Below, piece after piece: positions 1 to 8,462 of a DNA stretch of 40,049 nt. The translations under genes were made by a program, and so were the position numbers. The stretch comes from JBDIVL01 sp039794405 (GTDB lineage Bacteria > Planctomycetota > Brocadiia > Brocadiales > Brocadiaceae), in the NCBI GenBank assembly GCA_039794405.1, contig JBDIVL010000037.1, positions 1 to 40,049 on the forward strand. The letters run 5' to 3'. The notes beneath the pieces were generated by a model that saw only the letters and a list, made by a program, of their open reading frames with translations, was not told the origin of the DNA and ran no database searches. Positions within the stretch are counted from its first letter, which is position 1. Each line of letters begins with the position of its first letter.

Positions 1-98
1 ATTCCCTTACTCCACATATCGGTAAAGATCTTAAGGGCAAATATACCCTCATCACGGATAAAATCATCCTCAAGCTTTTTTAACAGAGCGGAATGCAT
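1..98 (-). CDS. 5' end of an unidentified leftward gene (partial)
   Basis: Reading leftward from an ATG at 98, 32 codons stay open to the window edge. The peptide starts MHSALLKKLEDD and is rich in charged and hydrophobic residues, as in a soluble helical protein. An in-frame TAA lies four codons upstream of the ATG, so this is the most upstream ATG. No clear Shine-Dalgarno sequence is visible. The product cannot be identified from so short a stretch, and it could be a chance open frame. Confidence 0.35.
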   Translation of the reverse strand, partial: MHSALLKKLEDDFIRDEGIFALKIFTDMWSKG

Positions 99-231
99 TA
101 ATGAGAATTACATACCCGGTTAACGATTTCCGTGCATTTCCAACGGGATATTCCATGGTTTACCAGAGTGAACGGATGATTCCCTCAACGAAACTTTAAC
201 CCGTTAGATTAAACAATTGTCACTGTGAACA

Positions 232-260
232 AATTCGTTTTCATCCATGGAGTACTATAG
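232..260 (+). repeat. Solo copy of a MITE-end-like motif
   Basis: This stretch (AATTCGTTTTCATCC then a GGAGTACTATAG tail) resembles the terminal inverted repeat of the element at 22249-22389 and the solo copy at 17550-17578. No partner end was found nearby, so it may be a remnant. It lies in an 800-base spacer. Confidence 0.4.
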
Positions 261-267
261 GTATAGT

Positions 268-313
268 GTGACATTACACAGAATTGTGACATTACAGAAA
301 TGAGACATTACAC
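268..313 (+). promoter_or_regulatory. Three direct repeats of GACATTACA
   Basis: GTGACATTACAC (268-279), GTGACATTACAG (286-296) and GAGACATTACAC (302-313) repeat at 18- and 16-base steps, in phase with roughly one and a half helical turns. Such spacing is typical of an operator array. The half-site TGTGACAT also occurs in the palindromes at 20421 and 34133. Nothing else except the possible small ORF at 479 lies between 99 and 918. Confidence 0.35.
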
Positions 314-478
314 AATATAAATGAAGGGAAGTGAGAATATGATATGGCATTGTTGTACCAATATTTATAAGTGTTGAATTAATAACTTAAATTTTGTGAC
401 TTTTATTTTGTTATGTTATTGCAAACATAATACTTATGATGTTTACACAACATTACCAATGATGTGAAGGAACAGCAA

Positions 479-619
479 ATGCCTCAAGACAAAAGGTGTT
501 TTACAATACAATCATTTCGTTTTTTATTGTTATTTATCGGTATTTATACTTTGCTGGTATACATCTTGCGATTAAGAACCCTATACATAGGTACCAAATT
601 TCTATGTTCGGTAATGTAG
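479..619 (+). CDS. Possible 46-residue membrane peptide
   Basis: An ATG at 479 preceded by AAGGAA at a suitable distance opens 46 codons ending in TAG. The peptide begins MPQDKRCF and holds one hydrophobic stretch (about residues 13-30, FRFLLLFIGIYTLLVYIL) followed by basic residues, as in a single-pass membrane peptide. No family is recognised. The AT-rich context makes a chance open frame quite possible, so confidence is low. Confidence 0.25.
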   Translation: MPQDKRCFTIQSFRFLLLFIGIYTLLVYILRLRTLYIGTKFLCSVM

Positions 620-918
620 GATAGAAATTCCTGATGCAGATTACATTATCAAATGGTCTTCACAGAGAAAGCAAAGAGGTTAAGGATTATATAAGGAATT
701 GAAAATACGAAAGATATTCGAATCACGGTTTAAATGACCGGATAACCATCCTGACTAAGCATGTTAACCGGAATTTGGCTATCTGCTTTTCCCATAATCT
801 TCTTCAATACAGCGTATTACTAAACTACACATCTATAAGTCATTAAAAATTGTATTGCTTTAAATAATTGAACATTTATTTTCATCTTTATAACCACTTT
901 TCATTTTAAGGAGGAGTT

Positions 919-1857
919 ATGGTTAATGTAATCGATAGGAAGGAAGGTGTTGAAAGACGGGTCGGTGAAAGACGGGTAAGATACTTTGAAACCGGTTTAG
1001 CAGCTTTCAAACGGATTTCATGGGGAGCTGTATTTGGGGGACTTGTAATAGCATTAGTTGTTCAATTAATGCTTAGTTTGCTGGGAATAGGAATTGGGAT
1101 GGGTACTGTAGAACCATTAGAAGAAACCAATCCCTTAGAAGGATTAGGTACAGGTGCCTTAATTTGGGGGATTGTTAGTATGCTGATAGCACTTTTTACG
1201 GGAGGTTTAGTAGCAGGACGTCTTGCCGGCATTCCCAGAACAATCGATAGCGTATTACATGGTTTAGTAACATTTAGTCTTTTTACGTTAGTAATGGTCT
1301 ATTTAATTACAACCACAGCCGGTGCTATCGTAAGCGGTGCCGGCGGTATTGCCTGGAGAACTTTATCATTAGCAGGCCAAGGCGCTGGTGCTGCAGCAGG
1401 TATGGCAACTGAAGGAATTACCAAAAATGGTATTGATTTAAGTAAAATTAAAAATGAAGCAAGGGCACTATTAATGCAGACTGAAAGGCCCGAATGGGAT
1501 ACGGATACAGGAGGTAATGAATCCGATAATCTCGTTGAGCAGTTGTTTGGAAATGCGACTAAAGAGGTCGACAGAGAAGCTGTTGTAAATGTTATCGTCA
1601 CCCGCACAGGTAAGAGTCGTGAGGAAGCTAATAGGATAGCTGATAACTGGATACAAACGTATCAGGATGCTAAAAGAGAACTCAGTGAATTTAAAACAAA
1701 AGCTGAACAGCAAGCGCGTGAGACCGGTGATGTTGCTGCTTCAGCCATATCTAAAGCAGGTATTTTCCTGTTCATCGGATTACTATTTGGCGCTGGAGTT
1801 GCAGCAGTTGGAAGTAAATTAGGTGAACCTCATGATCTTGCTTCACGGTGGCAGTAA
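919..1857 (+). CDS. Four-helix integral membrane protein of unknown function
   Basis: This 312-residue protein starts at an ATG just after a strong AAGGAGG ribosome site. A charged N-terminus (about 30 residues, with an Arg-rich VERRVGERRVR stretch) precedes a Gly-rich hydrophobic hairpin (about 33-60), two more membrane segments (about 78-100 and 112-140), a soluble acidic section with helical, coiled-coil character (about 165-270) and a last Gly-rich membrane helix near 278-297. The pattern resembles bacterial membrane proteins annotated as PhnA-like or TIGR04086-like. No catalytic motif is visible and function is unknown. It stands alone, convergent with the gene at 2017, with a strong hairpin between them. 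Confidence 0.8.
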   Translation: MVNVIDRKEGVERRVGERRVRYFETGLAAFKRISWGAVFGGLVIALVVQLMLSLLGIGIGMGTVEPLEETNPLEGLGTGALIWGIVSMLIALFTGGLVAGRLAGIPRTIDSVLHGLVTFSLFTLVMVYLITTTAGAIVSGAGGIAWRTLSLAGQGAGAAAGMATEGITKNGIDLSKIKNEARALLMQTERPEWDTDTGGNESDNLVEQLFGNATKEVDREAVVNVIVTRTGKSREEANRIADNWIQTYQDAKRELSEFKTKAEQQARETGDVAASAISKAGIFLFIGLLFGAGVAAVGSKLGEPHDLASRWQ

Positions 1858-1937
1858 AATTCTCTTCTACAGGTCTTAATTTCCCTGCAATACTATCAAT
1901 ATGAGAGCGGGATTTTGAAGATAGGTTTTCATGCTAT

Positions 1938-1965
1938 GTAGTGGCAAGGCGTGCCTTGCCACTAC
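1938..1965. terminator. Hairpin between convergent genes, possible bidirectional terminator or REP
   Basis: A perfect 13-bp stem (GTAGTGGCAAGGC and its complement) with a 2-base loop lies between two convergent genes. It lacks a flanking T-run, so it may be a REP-type palindrome rather than a classical terminator. Confidence 0.5.
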
Positions 1966-2016
1966 ACTACACGGTTAAAAGTTGCCAAAGGCCCCGTTAA
2001 AATCTTCTGCAAGCTA

Positions 2017-3225
2017 TCATTTCACTTTAAGATCCATTGCATTTTCCACTTTATCAACAATATACCTGCTAAACGAAAAGGCAGAGGTGAATGCCGGGGA
2101 TACAGCGTTTAAGATGTGTGTGGAGTTCTCTCCCTGTTCAACAACAAAGTCCATTACCAGTGCCATCTTTTCGGTATCTAGTAATTGTGCCCTGATTCCC
2201 GGATTCAGGTAATTGCCAAATTTTGTTATATCGATATGCTTAACCAGATGCGTGGCCTGACCGATAAAATATTCCCTGCTATATTTTTTAATCTCTTCAA
2301 AGGTTAAGTTTCTGAAATTGAATGCGTTCGTGAAAAATAGTCTTGCCTCGTAAGACAAAATCTCAAGGAATTCATTCAATTTAAAATTGGAAGTACCCTG
2401 ATAATTTTCCCTCCAGAATGCCGGAATTGCAGTTGGGCCGATCTTTACTTTTCCCTGTACCGTCTTCGTGAAATGTACACCTAAAAATGGATTCTTTAAA
2501 TTCGGTACGGGATAGATATGCTTTTGAATTACCTTGTCATCTTTATACTCCATATAGAGTCCCTTGAAGGGAATGAGCGTATATTTCTGTCCAATCCCAT
2601 ATTGATGGGCGATTTTGTCGGCGTATGAACCAGCCGAATTGATGAGATGTTTGTACCGTATTTTTTGGGTATTCGTTATTACGGTAGATGAATTATCCCT
2701 CCTTATAAACGCCTCATTCATGAGAATACATACCTTCTCTTTTATATTGTTTGCGATATGTTCTACAACCTCTTTGGGACTAACTACTGAAGTTGTTGGT
2801 GAATACAAGGCCTTCTGAAACGTCCTTGCATTTGGCTCAAGTACTTCTAATTTTTTCTCATCGACGACCTCAAGATTTACACCGTTTTTGTCTCCTCTTC
2901 TTTTGAGTTCAAAAATCCCCTCAAGTTCATTTTCATCCTTTGCCACGACGATTTTCCCACATCTGTTTATTGCAAGGTTATGTCTCAAACAATAATCAGT
3001 TAAAAGCTTATTTCCCTCAACGGTAAATTTTGCCTTTAGACTATCAGGTGTATAATAGAAACCGGCATGCAGCACTCCGCTATTTCTGCCGCTTGCATGG
3101 CATGCAAAAGATTTTTCCTTGTCAATCAAGGTAATGGATAAATCCGGATGCCTGCTTATAAGTTCTCTTGCAATGGAAAGACCTACAATTCCGCCGCCAG
3201 CGATTAGTATATCAGTTGTTATCAT
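2017..3225 (-). CDS. lhgO: L-2-hydroxyglutarate oxidase (FAD-dependent)
   Basis: The 402-residue protein is a DAO-family flavoprotein. It opens with the FAD-binding Rossmann motif GGGIVGLSIAREL, followed by the acidic residue of the second strand (LIDKE) and the CHASGRNSGVLHAGFYY signature typical of LhgO/YgaF enzymes. Length matches the family (about 400). Known members oxidise L-2-hydroxyglutarate to 2-oxoglutarate, usually passing electrons to the quinone pool, as a metabolite-repair step. GGAGG lies about 11 bases before the ATG. The next gene upstream in the same direction is a DUF362 protein, separated by a short inverted-repeat element, so co-transcription is possible. Related glycerol-3-phosphate dehydrogenase-like oxidases are the main alternative. 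Confidence 0.88.
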   Translation of the reverse strand: MITTDILIAGGGIVGLSIARELISRHPDLSITLIDKEKSFACHASGRNSGVLHAGFYYTPDSLKAKFTVEGNKLLTDYCLRHNLAINRCGKIVVAKDENELEGIFELKRRGDKNGVNLEVVDEKKLEVLEPNARTFQKALYSPTTSVVSPKEVVEHIANNIKEKVCILMNEAFIRRDNSSTVITNTQKIRYKHLINSAGSYADKIAHQYGIGQKYTLIPFKGLYMEYKDDKVIQKHIYPVPNLKNPFLGVHFTKTVQGKVKIGPTAIPAFWRENYQGTSNFKLNEFLEILSYEARLFFTNAFNFRNLTFEEIKKYSREYFIGQATHLVKHIDITKFGNYLNPGIRAQLLDTEKMALVMDFVVEQGENSTHILNAVSPAFTSAFSFSRYIVDKVENAMDLKVK

Positions 3226-3258
3226 TGTTCTTTATTAATCCTCCGCAAAGTAAGTCAT

Positions 3259-3334
3259 GTAGGGTGGGCAATGCCTACCAAAATATCTTACTTGTCCACG
3301 TCGCTTGTTTTTTGGTGGGCAATGCCCACCCTAC
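3259..3334. repeat. 76-bp inverted-repeat element (GTAGGGTGGGCA type)
   Basis: The ends GTAGGGTGGGCAATGCC (3259) and the complement of the same motif at 3314-3334 form about 25 bp of near-perfect inverted repeat around a 25-base core. A half copy with the same core (AAACAAGCAACGTGGAC on the opposite strand) is at 14350-14395. The right half lies inside the 3' end of the neighbouring DUF362 gene. Confidence 0.75.
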
Positions 3335-4418
3335 CCATCTGCTTATTTACATTGTTCTGAATTTTTTGCACCATCTCAGCAAATTTTCTCTCTTTTTCTG
3401 AATCGGGATCGAATCTATCCGTACAGAGACATTTTGATACAATCTTTAATTCAGTCGGATCTCGTATTCCGAGATTTAGTTCAATGGCCCTTTTGATCTG
3501 TCTCTGCTCCCAGACGTTTTTATCACCCGTTTTTTTTAACCCACCAAATGCCTTGATAATACCAAGACCTGTAACATCAGCGGCTATCCTGTCTCCTGTA
3601 ATAACGACAAGGTTAGGATTGGCAACGGTACCTTTCGTAGGACCATTATCGATAAAAATCTTTGTCCCATCCAGGATGTTGAGGTGAGGTGTATAAGCTG
3701 CATTTAGTTCCGCAACGATTTCATCCCAGAAATCTGGTGCAATAAAAAAGGGACGATGGATCGGATGGACGGCTCCAATAAAGTTTTTAAGTGCAATAGA
3801 ATAGTGGGCATAGATGTGGGTCTTAATGACAGGAAGATTTATTATTCTCTCAACCTGGTAAATAACTTCCGATACAAGGGCCTTTTTCAAAAATTTCCCG
3901 TTGGGAATCGTTACCTCTGCCCAACCATATTTTTCAAAGGGTATAAATATCATATCTTCATCCTGAATAGCCCTCCAGATGCCAGATTTTTCAGCATTCT
4001 TTTTTGTAGGAAATGCAAAAATGGCAGACATATCACCAACAAATACCTGAGAAGCTCCATATTCATGCAAGAGCCTTATAAGATATTTAATGAGAAGTGG
4101 ATTTGTATTCGCAGGGCTCTCATAGCGATTCACAATATTTGGTTTTATAAGAACGGACTTACCTTTTATATTCAATTTCTCAAACCCGCCCAGGAGTTTT
4201 ATACCCTCTTTAAGCATGGTATAAATATCATTACCCTGTACAATGGAGATAAGGGTCTTATCTCCTTCTTTATAAACATTAGGAACAACTTTTGGACTAA
4301 CCTTTTTTGTCTTAGGCCTCAGGTAAAGAAGTTTAAAGACATATCGTCCCCGGAGGTTTAAAATAAGGTAAATGGATATACCTATTATGTAAAAAAGCGA
4401 ATATTTTTTAAATCGCAT
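3288..4418 (-). CDS. Membrane-anchored DUF362 protein
   Basis: This 376-residue protein has an N-terminal membrane anchor (about residues 8-24) and then a DUF362 domain, seen from VLIKPNIVNRYESPANTNP, VFVGDMSAIF, INLPVIKTHIYAHYSIALKNFIGAVHP and ILDGTKIFIDNGP. The conserved KPN and KTH segments match the family, whose biochemical role is poorly known; some relatives carry iron-sulfur clusters. No ferredoxin-type Cys pattern is seen here. The last 16 or so codons (MGRVGIAHQKTSDVDK) are supplied by the inverted-repeat element at 3259-3334, so the natural C-terminus was probably altered by its insertion. A second DUF362 protein, fused to other domains, lies at 14446-16584. Confidence 0.82.
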   Translation of the reverse strand: MRFKKYSLFYIIGISIYLILNLRGRYVFKLLYLRPKTKKVSPKVVPNVYKEGDKTLISIVQGNDIYTMLKEGIKLLGGFEKLNIKGKSVLIKPNIVNRYESPANTNPLLIKYLIRLLHEYGASQVFVGDMSAIFAFPTKKNAEKSGIWRAIQDEDMIFIPFEKYGWAEVTIPNGKFLKKALVSEVIYQVERIINLPVIKTHIYAHYSIALKNFIGAVHPIHRPFFIAPDFWDEIVAELNAAYTPHLNILDGTKIFIDNGPTKGTVANPNLVVITGDRIAADVTGLGIIKAFGGLKKTGDKNVWEQRQIKRAIELNLGIRDPTELKIVSKCLCTDRFDPDSEKERKFAEMVQKIQNNVNKQMGRVGIAHQKTSDVDK

Positions 4419-4626
4419 GGTGAACTATTTAACCATTATTATTCGTATCTTAATTATAATTGACCCTATGCCCTTTTTTATGTACTATAACACAGTTCTC
4501 CGGGTGGTTCAAGGTTGAGGAATTTTGAATCTTTTTATTTAAACTATTAATAAACACACCCTACCTCTCCCAAGATGGGACTTTTCAAATTCCCCTCTTG
4601 GGAAGGGCAGGAGTGGGTAAAAAATC

Positions 4627-4676
4627 GTTGGGTTTTACCTTTTAAAACACGACCTAATTTAATAACGTACAAATTC
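4627..4676 (+). repeat. Copy of an interspersed CCTAATTTAA repeat
   Basis: A short hairpin around GTTGGGTTTT and TTTTAAAACAC is followed by GACCTAATTTAATAACGTAC. The same arrangement recurs at 14280-14333, and shorter versions at 5466, 20777, 20903 and 21068. It lies before the likely start of the precorrin-6A reductase gene, so the open frame upstream of 4689 is probably not translated. Confidence 0.55.
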
Positions 4677-4688
4677 GTTCAAGATACT

Positions 4689-5444
4689 ATGATTCTCGTA
4701 TTATCAGGTACAGAAGAAGGGAAAGAGATTGTCAGGAAGCTCCATGAAAAAGGTTTAAATCTCTTAACAACTGTTGCAACAGAATATGGTAAGAAGATAT
4801 TTGAACAGATGGGATTAGAGGCTATCTGCCTGCAGGGGCGTTTAGATGCTGACGGGTTTGCGCAGCTCATAGAAGAAAGGGGTATAGATACCGTGGTGGA
4901 TGCATCTCATCCCTATGCTGTACAGGCGTCTCAAAATGCGATGGATGCCTGCAAAAGAAGGAGTATTCGGTATATACGTTTCGAGAGGCAGGAGATCGAG
5001 ATTCCGGACCATGCTTTGATTTATAAGGTTAAGACTATGCAAGAAGCTGTTGACAAGTCCAGGACTCTCGGGAAAAGGATATTTCTGGCAACGGGTATAT
5101 CCAGTGTATCAAAATTTATTCATTTAAGAGGTGAGAAGGAATTGTATGTAAGAATCCTGCCTGTACCCGATCACATTGCCCTCTGTTTAGATATGGGAAT
5201 TCCACCTGCAAATATTATAGCCATGCATGGGCCATTTTCAGAGGAATTAAACCGCGCCATGTTCAGGCAGTATCAGATTAATACCGTAGTAACCAAGGAT
5301 AGTGGAGATGCGGGGGGGGTACTGGAAAAGATTTATGCAGCGCTCGGTGAAGGAATCGATACGGTAATTATCGAAAGACCTAAGCTAACATTTCAGAAGG
5401 TATACTCTTCTCTTGATGAGGTGGTGAGGGAAGTAAGAGGGTAA
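4689..5444 (+). CDS. cobK: Precorrin-6A/cobalt-precorrin-6A reductase
   Basis: From the ATG at 4689 the protein has 251 residues and begins MILVLSGTEEGKEIV, the usual CobK/CbiJ N-terminus. The frame is open for 38 more codons upstream, but these cross an interspersed repeat and do not fit the family. Further family features are the VVDASHPYAVQAS motif, the GKRIFLATGISSV segment and the C-terminal TVVTKDSGDAGGVLEKI stretch. The enzyme reduces the macrocycle of (cobalt-)precorrin-6A with NADPH in cobalamin synthesis. Length fits (about 250). No other cobalamin gene is nearby. Whether the aerobic (cobK) or anaerobic (cbiJ) name applies depends on the rest of the pathway; in an anaerobe cbiJ would be more apt. 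Confidence 0.87.
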   Translation: MILVLSGTEEGKEIVRKLHEKGLNLLTTVATEYGKKIFEQMGLEAICLQGRLDADGFAQLIEERGIDTVVDASHPYAVQASQNAMDACKRRSIRYIRFERQEIEIPDHALIYKVKTMQEAVDKSRTLGKRIFLATGISSVSKFIHLRGEKELYVRILPVPDHIALCLDMGIPPANIIAMHGPFSEELNRAMFRQYQINTVVTKDSGDAGGVLEKIYAALGEGIDTVIIERPKLTFQKVYSSLDEVVREVRG

Positions 5445-5493
5445 TTTTCTAAAGTCAAAATGCAAAATTTAACGTATAGGAATTTCAATGTTT

Positions 5494-5593
5494 CGCTGCA
5501 GGGGCGAACCTTGTGTTCGCCCAGATGGGAAACAAACAGAAACATTTTGAATTGTGCAGGATAAGGGCGAACACAAGGTTTGCTCCTGCAGAG
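5494..5593. repeat. 100-bp inverted-repeat element (CTGCAGGGGCGAACC type)
   Basis: Two arms of about 29 bp (5494-5522 and 5565-5593), built on CTGCAGGGGCGAACC with TTGTGTTCGCCC, face each other across a 42-base core. Size and layout resemble a non-autonomous MITE or paired REP. The open frame of the phosphoesterase gene extends back into the right arm, which argues for the later start. Confidence 0.65.
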
Positions 5594-5643
5594 GTGTAAA
5601 AAATTGTCGAAGGTCTAATTTACATGCAGGGAGTAAAAGGATA

Positions 5644-6303
5644 ATGAAGATTATTTCTTTCGGTGATGTTCATGAAGATACCAGAAATCTTGTAAAGATA
5701 AAACCAATCCTTGAAACGGCAGATTTAATCGTGATTTCAGGTGATTTAACCAATTGCCATGGAAGAGCCGAGACAAAAAAAGTACTGGATGCCATTAAGC
5801 AATACAACAAAAACTTGCTTGCACAGTATGGGAATATGGACATGCCGGAAGTGAATGACTATTTAACCAAAGAAGGTATAAATCTGCATGGGAATGGATA
5901 TCTGTTTGATGACGTTGGTATTTTTGGTTGTGGTGGTTCAAGTCCAACGCCTTTTAATACACCTTCAGAAATCAGCGAGGCTGACATAGAGAAGTACTTA
6001 ATAAATGGTTATAACAAGGTGAAAGATGCCAGGTGGAAGGTCATGGTCTGTCACACTCCGCCAAAGAATACAACTACCGATATTGTTCGAAGTGGCATGC
6101 ACGTAGGGAGTAGTACTGTCAGGGATTTTATTCTAAAATACATGCCTCATGTGTGTATAACAGGTCATATTCATGAATCGAGAAACAGGGATAAGATAGG
6201 TGATACTCTTGTGTTAAATGCAGGTATGTTCAGAGATGGATGGCATATCGAAGTTACTATTGACAAAAACGGTTTGTCAGCAGAACTAAAAACTGTTGCC
6301 TGA
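5644..6303 (+). CDS. Metallophosphoesterase
   Basis: From the ATG at 5644 (after AAAGGAT) the protein has 219 residues and begins with strand-loop sequence MKIISFGDVHED. The calcineurin-like phosphoesterase motifs appear in order: GDVH, GDLTN, GNMD (usually GNHD or GNxD), CHTPP and GHIHE. These bind two metal ions and position the phosphate. The family includes small phosphodiesterases such as YfcE; the physiological substrate cannot be told from sequence. The frame runs 30 codons further upstream but only through an inverted-repeat element, so the shorter start is preferred. It is convergent with mqnC, and no operon partner is seen. Confidence 0.85.
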   Translation: MKIISFGDVHEDTRNLVKIKPILETADLIVISGDLTNCHGRAETKKVLDAIKQYNKNLLAQYGNMDMPEVNDYLTKEGINLHGNGYLFDDVGIFGCGGSSPTPFNTPSEISEADIEKYLINGYNKVKDARWKVMVCHTPPKNTTTDIVRSGMHVGSSTVRDFILKYMPHVCITGHIHESRNRDKIGDTLVLNAGMFRDGWHIEVTIDKNGLSAELKTVA

Positions 6304-6372
6304 GTATATTGATTTGTGTGGAGATGAACATGCGTTTCGATGTGGGGATACACCGAAATACCAAAGTCAATG

Positions 6373-6412
6373 TTAGATCAATCGTACAAGATTGATCCAA
6401 CCACGAGTCGTT
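6373..6412. repeat. Hairpin repeat, second copy at 20656-20710
   Basis: GATCAATC and GATTGATC (6376-6397) form a stem and are followed by CAACCACGAGTCGT. A related copy at 20656-20710 has GGTTCGATC, TACAA, GATTGAACC and then CAACCATGAAGTCGT. It sits between two convergent genes and could also serve as a terminator. Confidence 0.5.
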
Positions 6413-6429
6413 TAAACGGCTTAAACAGT

Positions 6430-7551
6430 TTAAAACGTTTTTTGTATGACTTGATAGTATAAATCTCTTTGCGCTGCTTTATAACCAAGATCCTTGATAA
6501 GTGATTCTATTTCCTCTTTACTCATGCGGTACCTTACTCCTGCCGCACGTACTACATTTTCTTCAATCATTGTACTGCCCATATCGTTGGCACCAAACTT
6601 TAATGAAAGCTGGGCGATTTTTGCCCCCTGGGTAACCCACGACGCCTGAATATTTGCAATGTTATCAAGATGCAGGCGTGCAATGGCAATGGTTCTTAAA
6701 TAATCGTAACTACCAACCGACCCCATCCCCATAAATTCAGAATGATGAGTTTTATCCAATTGGGTATTCCTCGGCTGAAATGTCCAGGCTATAAAAGCAG
6801 TAAATCCCCCCGTTTCATCCTGAAGTTTTCTGATCTTTTCAAGGTGTTCTATGCGCTCATCAAGGGTCTCTATATGGCCAAACATCATTGTGGCAGTAGT
6901 ACGCATTCCTTGTTTATGTGCTTCATGCATAACGTGAAGCCATTCTTGTGCAGTGCACTTATGCGGGCTTAAGAGGTTGCGGCATCGGTCAACGAGAATC
7001 TCGGCACCTCCACCAGGAATCGAATCCAGCCCTGCCTCTTTTAATTTTCGAATAACATCTTGAACAGAAATTCCGTTTAATTGAGAAAAATGCACAATTT
7101 CTGGTGGAGAGAATGCATGGATATGAATATCATATTTTTCCTTTATGAGTTTTAAGAGATCAACATAAAAGTCCAGTTTTAATGACGGGTGCAGACCTCC
7201 CTGCATAAGGATTTGCTTTCCTCCCAGAGCCAGTGTTTCTTCTATTTTTTTTAATAAAGAATCTTTCGTGATGATGTATCCGTCACTCTGTTTCGCTTCC
7301 CGGTAAAAGGCACAAAACTTACAGCCTGATGTACAAATATTGGTATAATTAATATTCCTGTCGATGATATAGGTCCTGTAATCTTCCGGATGCTTTTTCC
7401 TGGATATTTCATCTGCGACCATTCCAAGACTCGTAAGTTCCCTTGCCGAGAATAACGTTAAACATTCCTTTGAAGATAGCCTCTCATTGTTTAAAGATTT
7501 TTCAAAGATATCTTCAACATTATGGGGGAGGGTGGGTAGGTTAGGTCTCAT
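6430..7551 (-). CDS. mqnC: Cyclic dehypoxanthinyl futalosine synthase
   Basis: The 373-residue protein is a radical SAM enzyme with the cluster motif CTSGCKFCAF (CxxxCxxC) near residue 73, the QGGLHP segment and the HAFSPPEI stretch that mark MqnC and its relative MqnE. MqnC closes the ring of dehypoxanthine futalosine in the futalosine route to menaquinone. The sequences GGGAEIL and FIAWTFQPRNT also fit MqnC. Length agrees with the family (about 360-380). It overlaps the upstream mqnA by 11 bases in a different frame, so the two are surely co-transcribed and probably translationally coupled. The mqnB, mqnD and mqnE functions are not in this window. Confidence 0.93.
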   Translation of the reverse strand: MRPNLPTLPHNVEDIFEKSLNNERLSSKECLTLFSARELTSLGMVADEISRKKHPEDYRTYIIDRNINYTNICTSGCKFCAFYREAKQSDGYIITKDSLLKKIEETLALGGKQILMQGGLHPSLKLDFYVDLLKLIKEKYDIHIHAFSPPEIVHFSQLNGISVQDVIRKLKEAGLDSIPGGGAEILVDRCRNLLSPHKCTAQEWLHVMHEAHKQGMRTTATMMFGHIETLDERIEHLEKIRKLQDETGGFTAFIAWTFQPRNTQLDKTHHSEFMGMGSVGSYDYLRTIAIARLHLDNIANIQASWVTQGAKIAQLSLKFGANDMGSTMIEENVVRAAGVRYRMSKEEIESLIKDLGYKAAQRDLYYQVIQKTF

Positions 7552-8332
7552 TGAAAATAATCTCCATTCCTTTGGGGGCGAGCGCCAGAGATACAGCGTA
7601 ATGATAAAATGCCTGGAGTCCTTTTATTTCCTCGTTGCCCAAATTATATCGAATTGAGTTCGTGAGGTAATGGAGGCATCTCTCCTGTGACAATTGGAGA
7701 CGTTGTGATTCAGCGGCAGCTATCGACTTTACAAGCCGAATGCCTGTCTCTTTTGCATTTTTTAACAAATTGTTTAAACCCGGTATATGGCGGTCTTTTT
7801 TTACAACCCAGAGGGCATAGACAAAAGGTAGCCCGGTGTATTCAAACCATGCCTGACCCAAATCTAAGGTTATATATCCATTGTCAATTACCTTCATGGC
7901 ATTGTCACCGATAATCAAGGCCGCATCGGTATCAATACGGGAAATATCGTACAGGTTGTTCCATTGGGTGTATTGAGGACTGGTATGATACACCTCGTGA
8001 AAGATGATCTTTGTAAGGGTACAGGATGTGAGGGAACTTTTATCTAAAGCTACGGTACGAATATCTTGCATCGGTACTTTTGAAAATATCTTTACGCTCT
8101 CTACTGCTCCGGTTGATGAGATCGAAACGTCGGGAATGATTGTATAATTCCCGTTTCTAAAATACTCAATAGATGGGATGAGGGCAACGTCAATGTGATC
8201 ATGATTCAACATACCTGGCAAAAGAGAGGGTACTTCCAGGGTCAATTCGACCAGATTTGTACGTTGACTTAATTCACAGATCAATGGTTTGGCATTCATA
8301 TAAGGAACAACGCCAATCCTGAGTTTTTTCAT
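7541..8332 (-). CDS. mqnA: Chorismate dehydratase
   Basis: The 263-residue protein starts MKKLRIGVVPYMNAKPL, the characteristic N-terminus of MqnA, and continues through DVALIPSIEYFRNGNY, SSLTSCTLTKI and the GLPFVYALWVV segment seen in this periplasmic-binding-protein-like fold. MqnA removes water from chorismate to give 3-[(1-carboxyvinyl)oxy]benzoate, the first step of the futalosine menaquinone pathway. AAGGAT precedes the ATG by seven bases. It is the first gene of a two-gene unit with mqnC. Menaquinone would serve the anaerobic respiratory chain of the host. Confidence 0.92.
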   Translation of the reverse strand: MKKLRIGVVPYMNAKPLICELSQRTNLVELTLEVPSLLPGMLNHDHIDVALIPSIEYFRNGNYTIIPDVSISSTGAVESVKIFSKVPMQDIRTVALDKSSLTSCTLTKIIFHEVYHTSPQYTQWNNLYDISRIDTDAALIIGDNAMKVIDNGYITLDLGQAWFEYTGLPFVYALWVVKKDRHIPGLNNLLKNAKETGIRLVKSIAAAESQRLQLSQERCLHYLTNSIRYNLGNEEIKGLQAFYHYAVSLALAPKGMEIIFNET

Positions 8333-8462
8333 GATATTATCCTTGCCTAAATATATTTTCTTCTATAAACTATCGTTTGAAAATTCGTTTTATTGTAAAT
8401 GACTTTTCCATATTCTTCAACAAAGAATTCTTGGAATTACCAGGAGTAAAGGAGCCAAAAGC

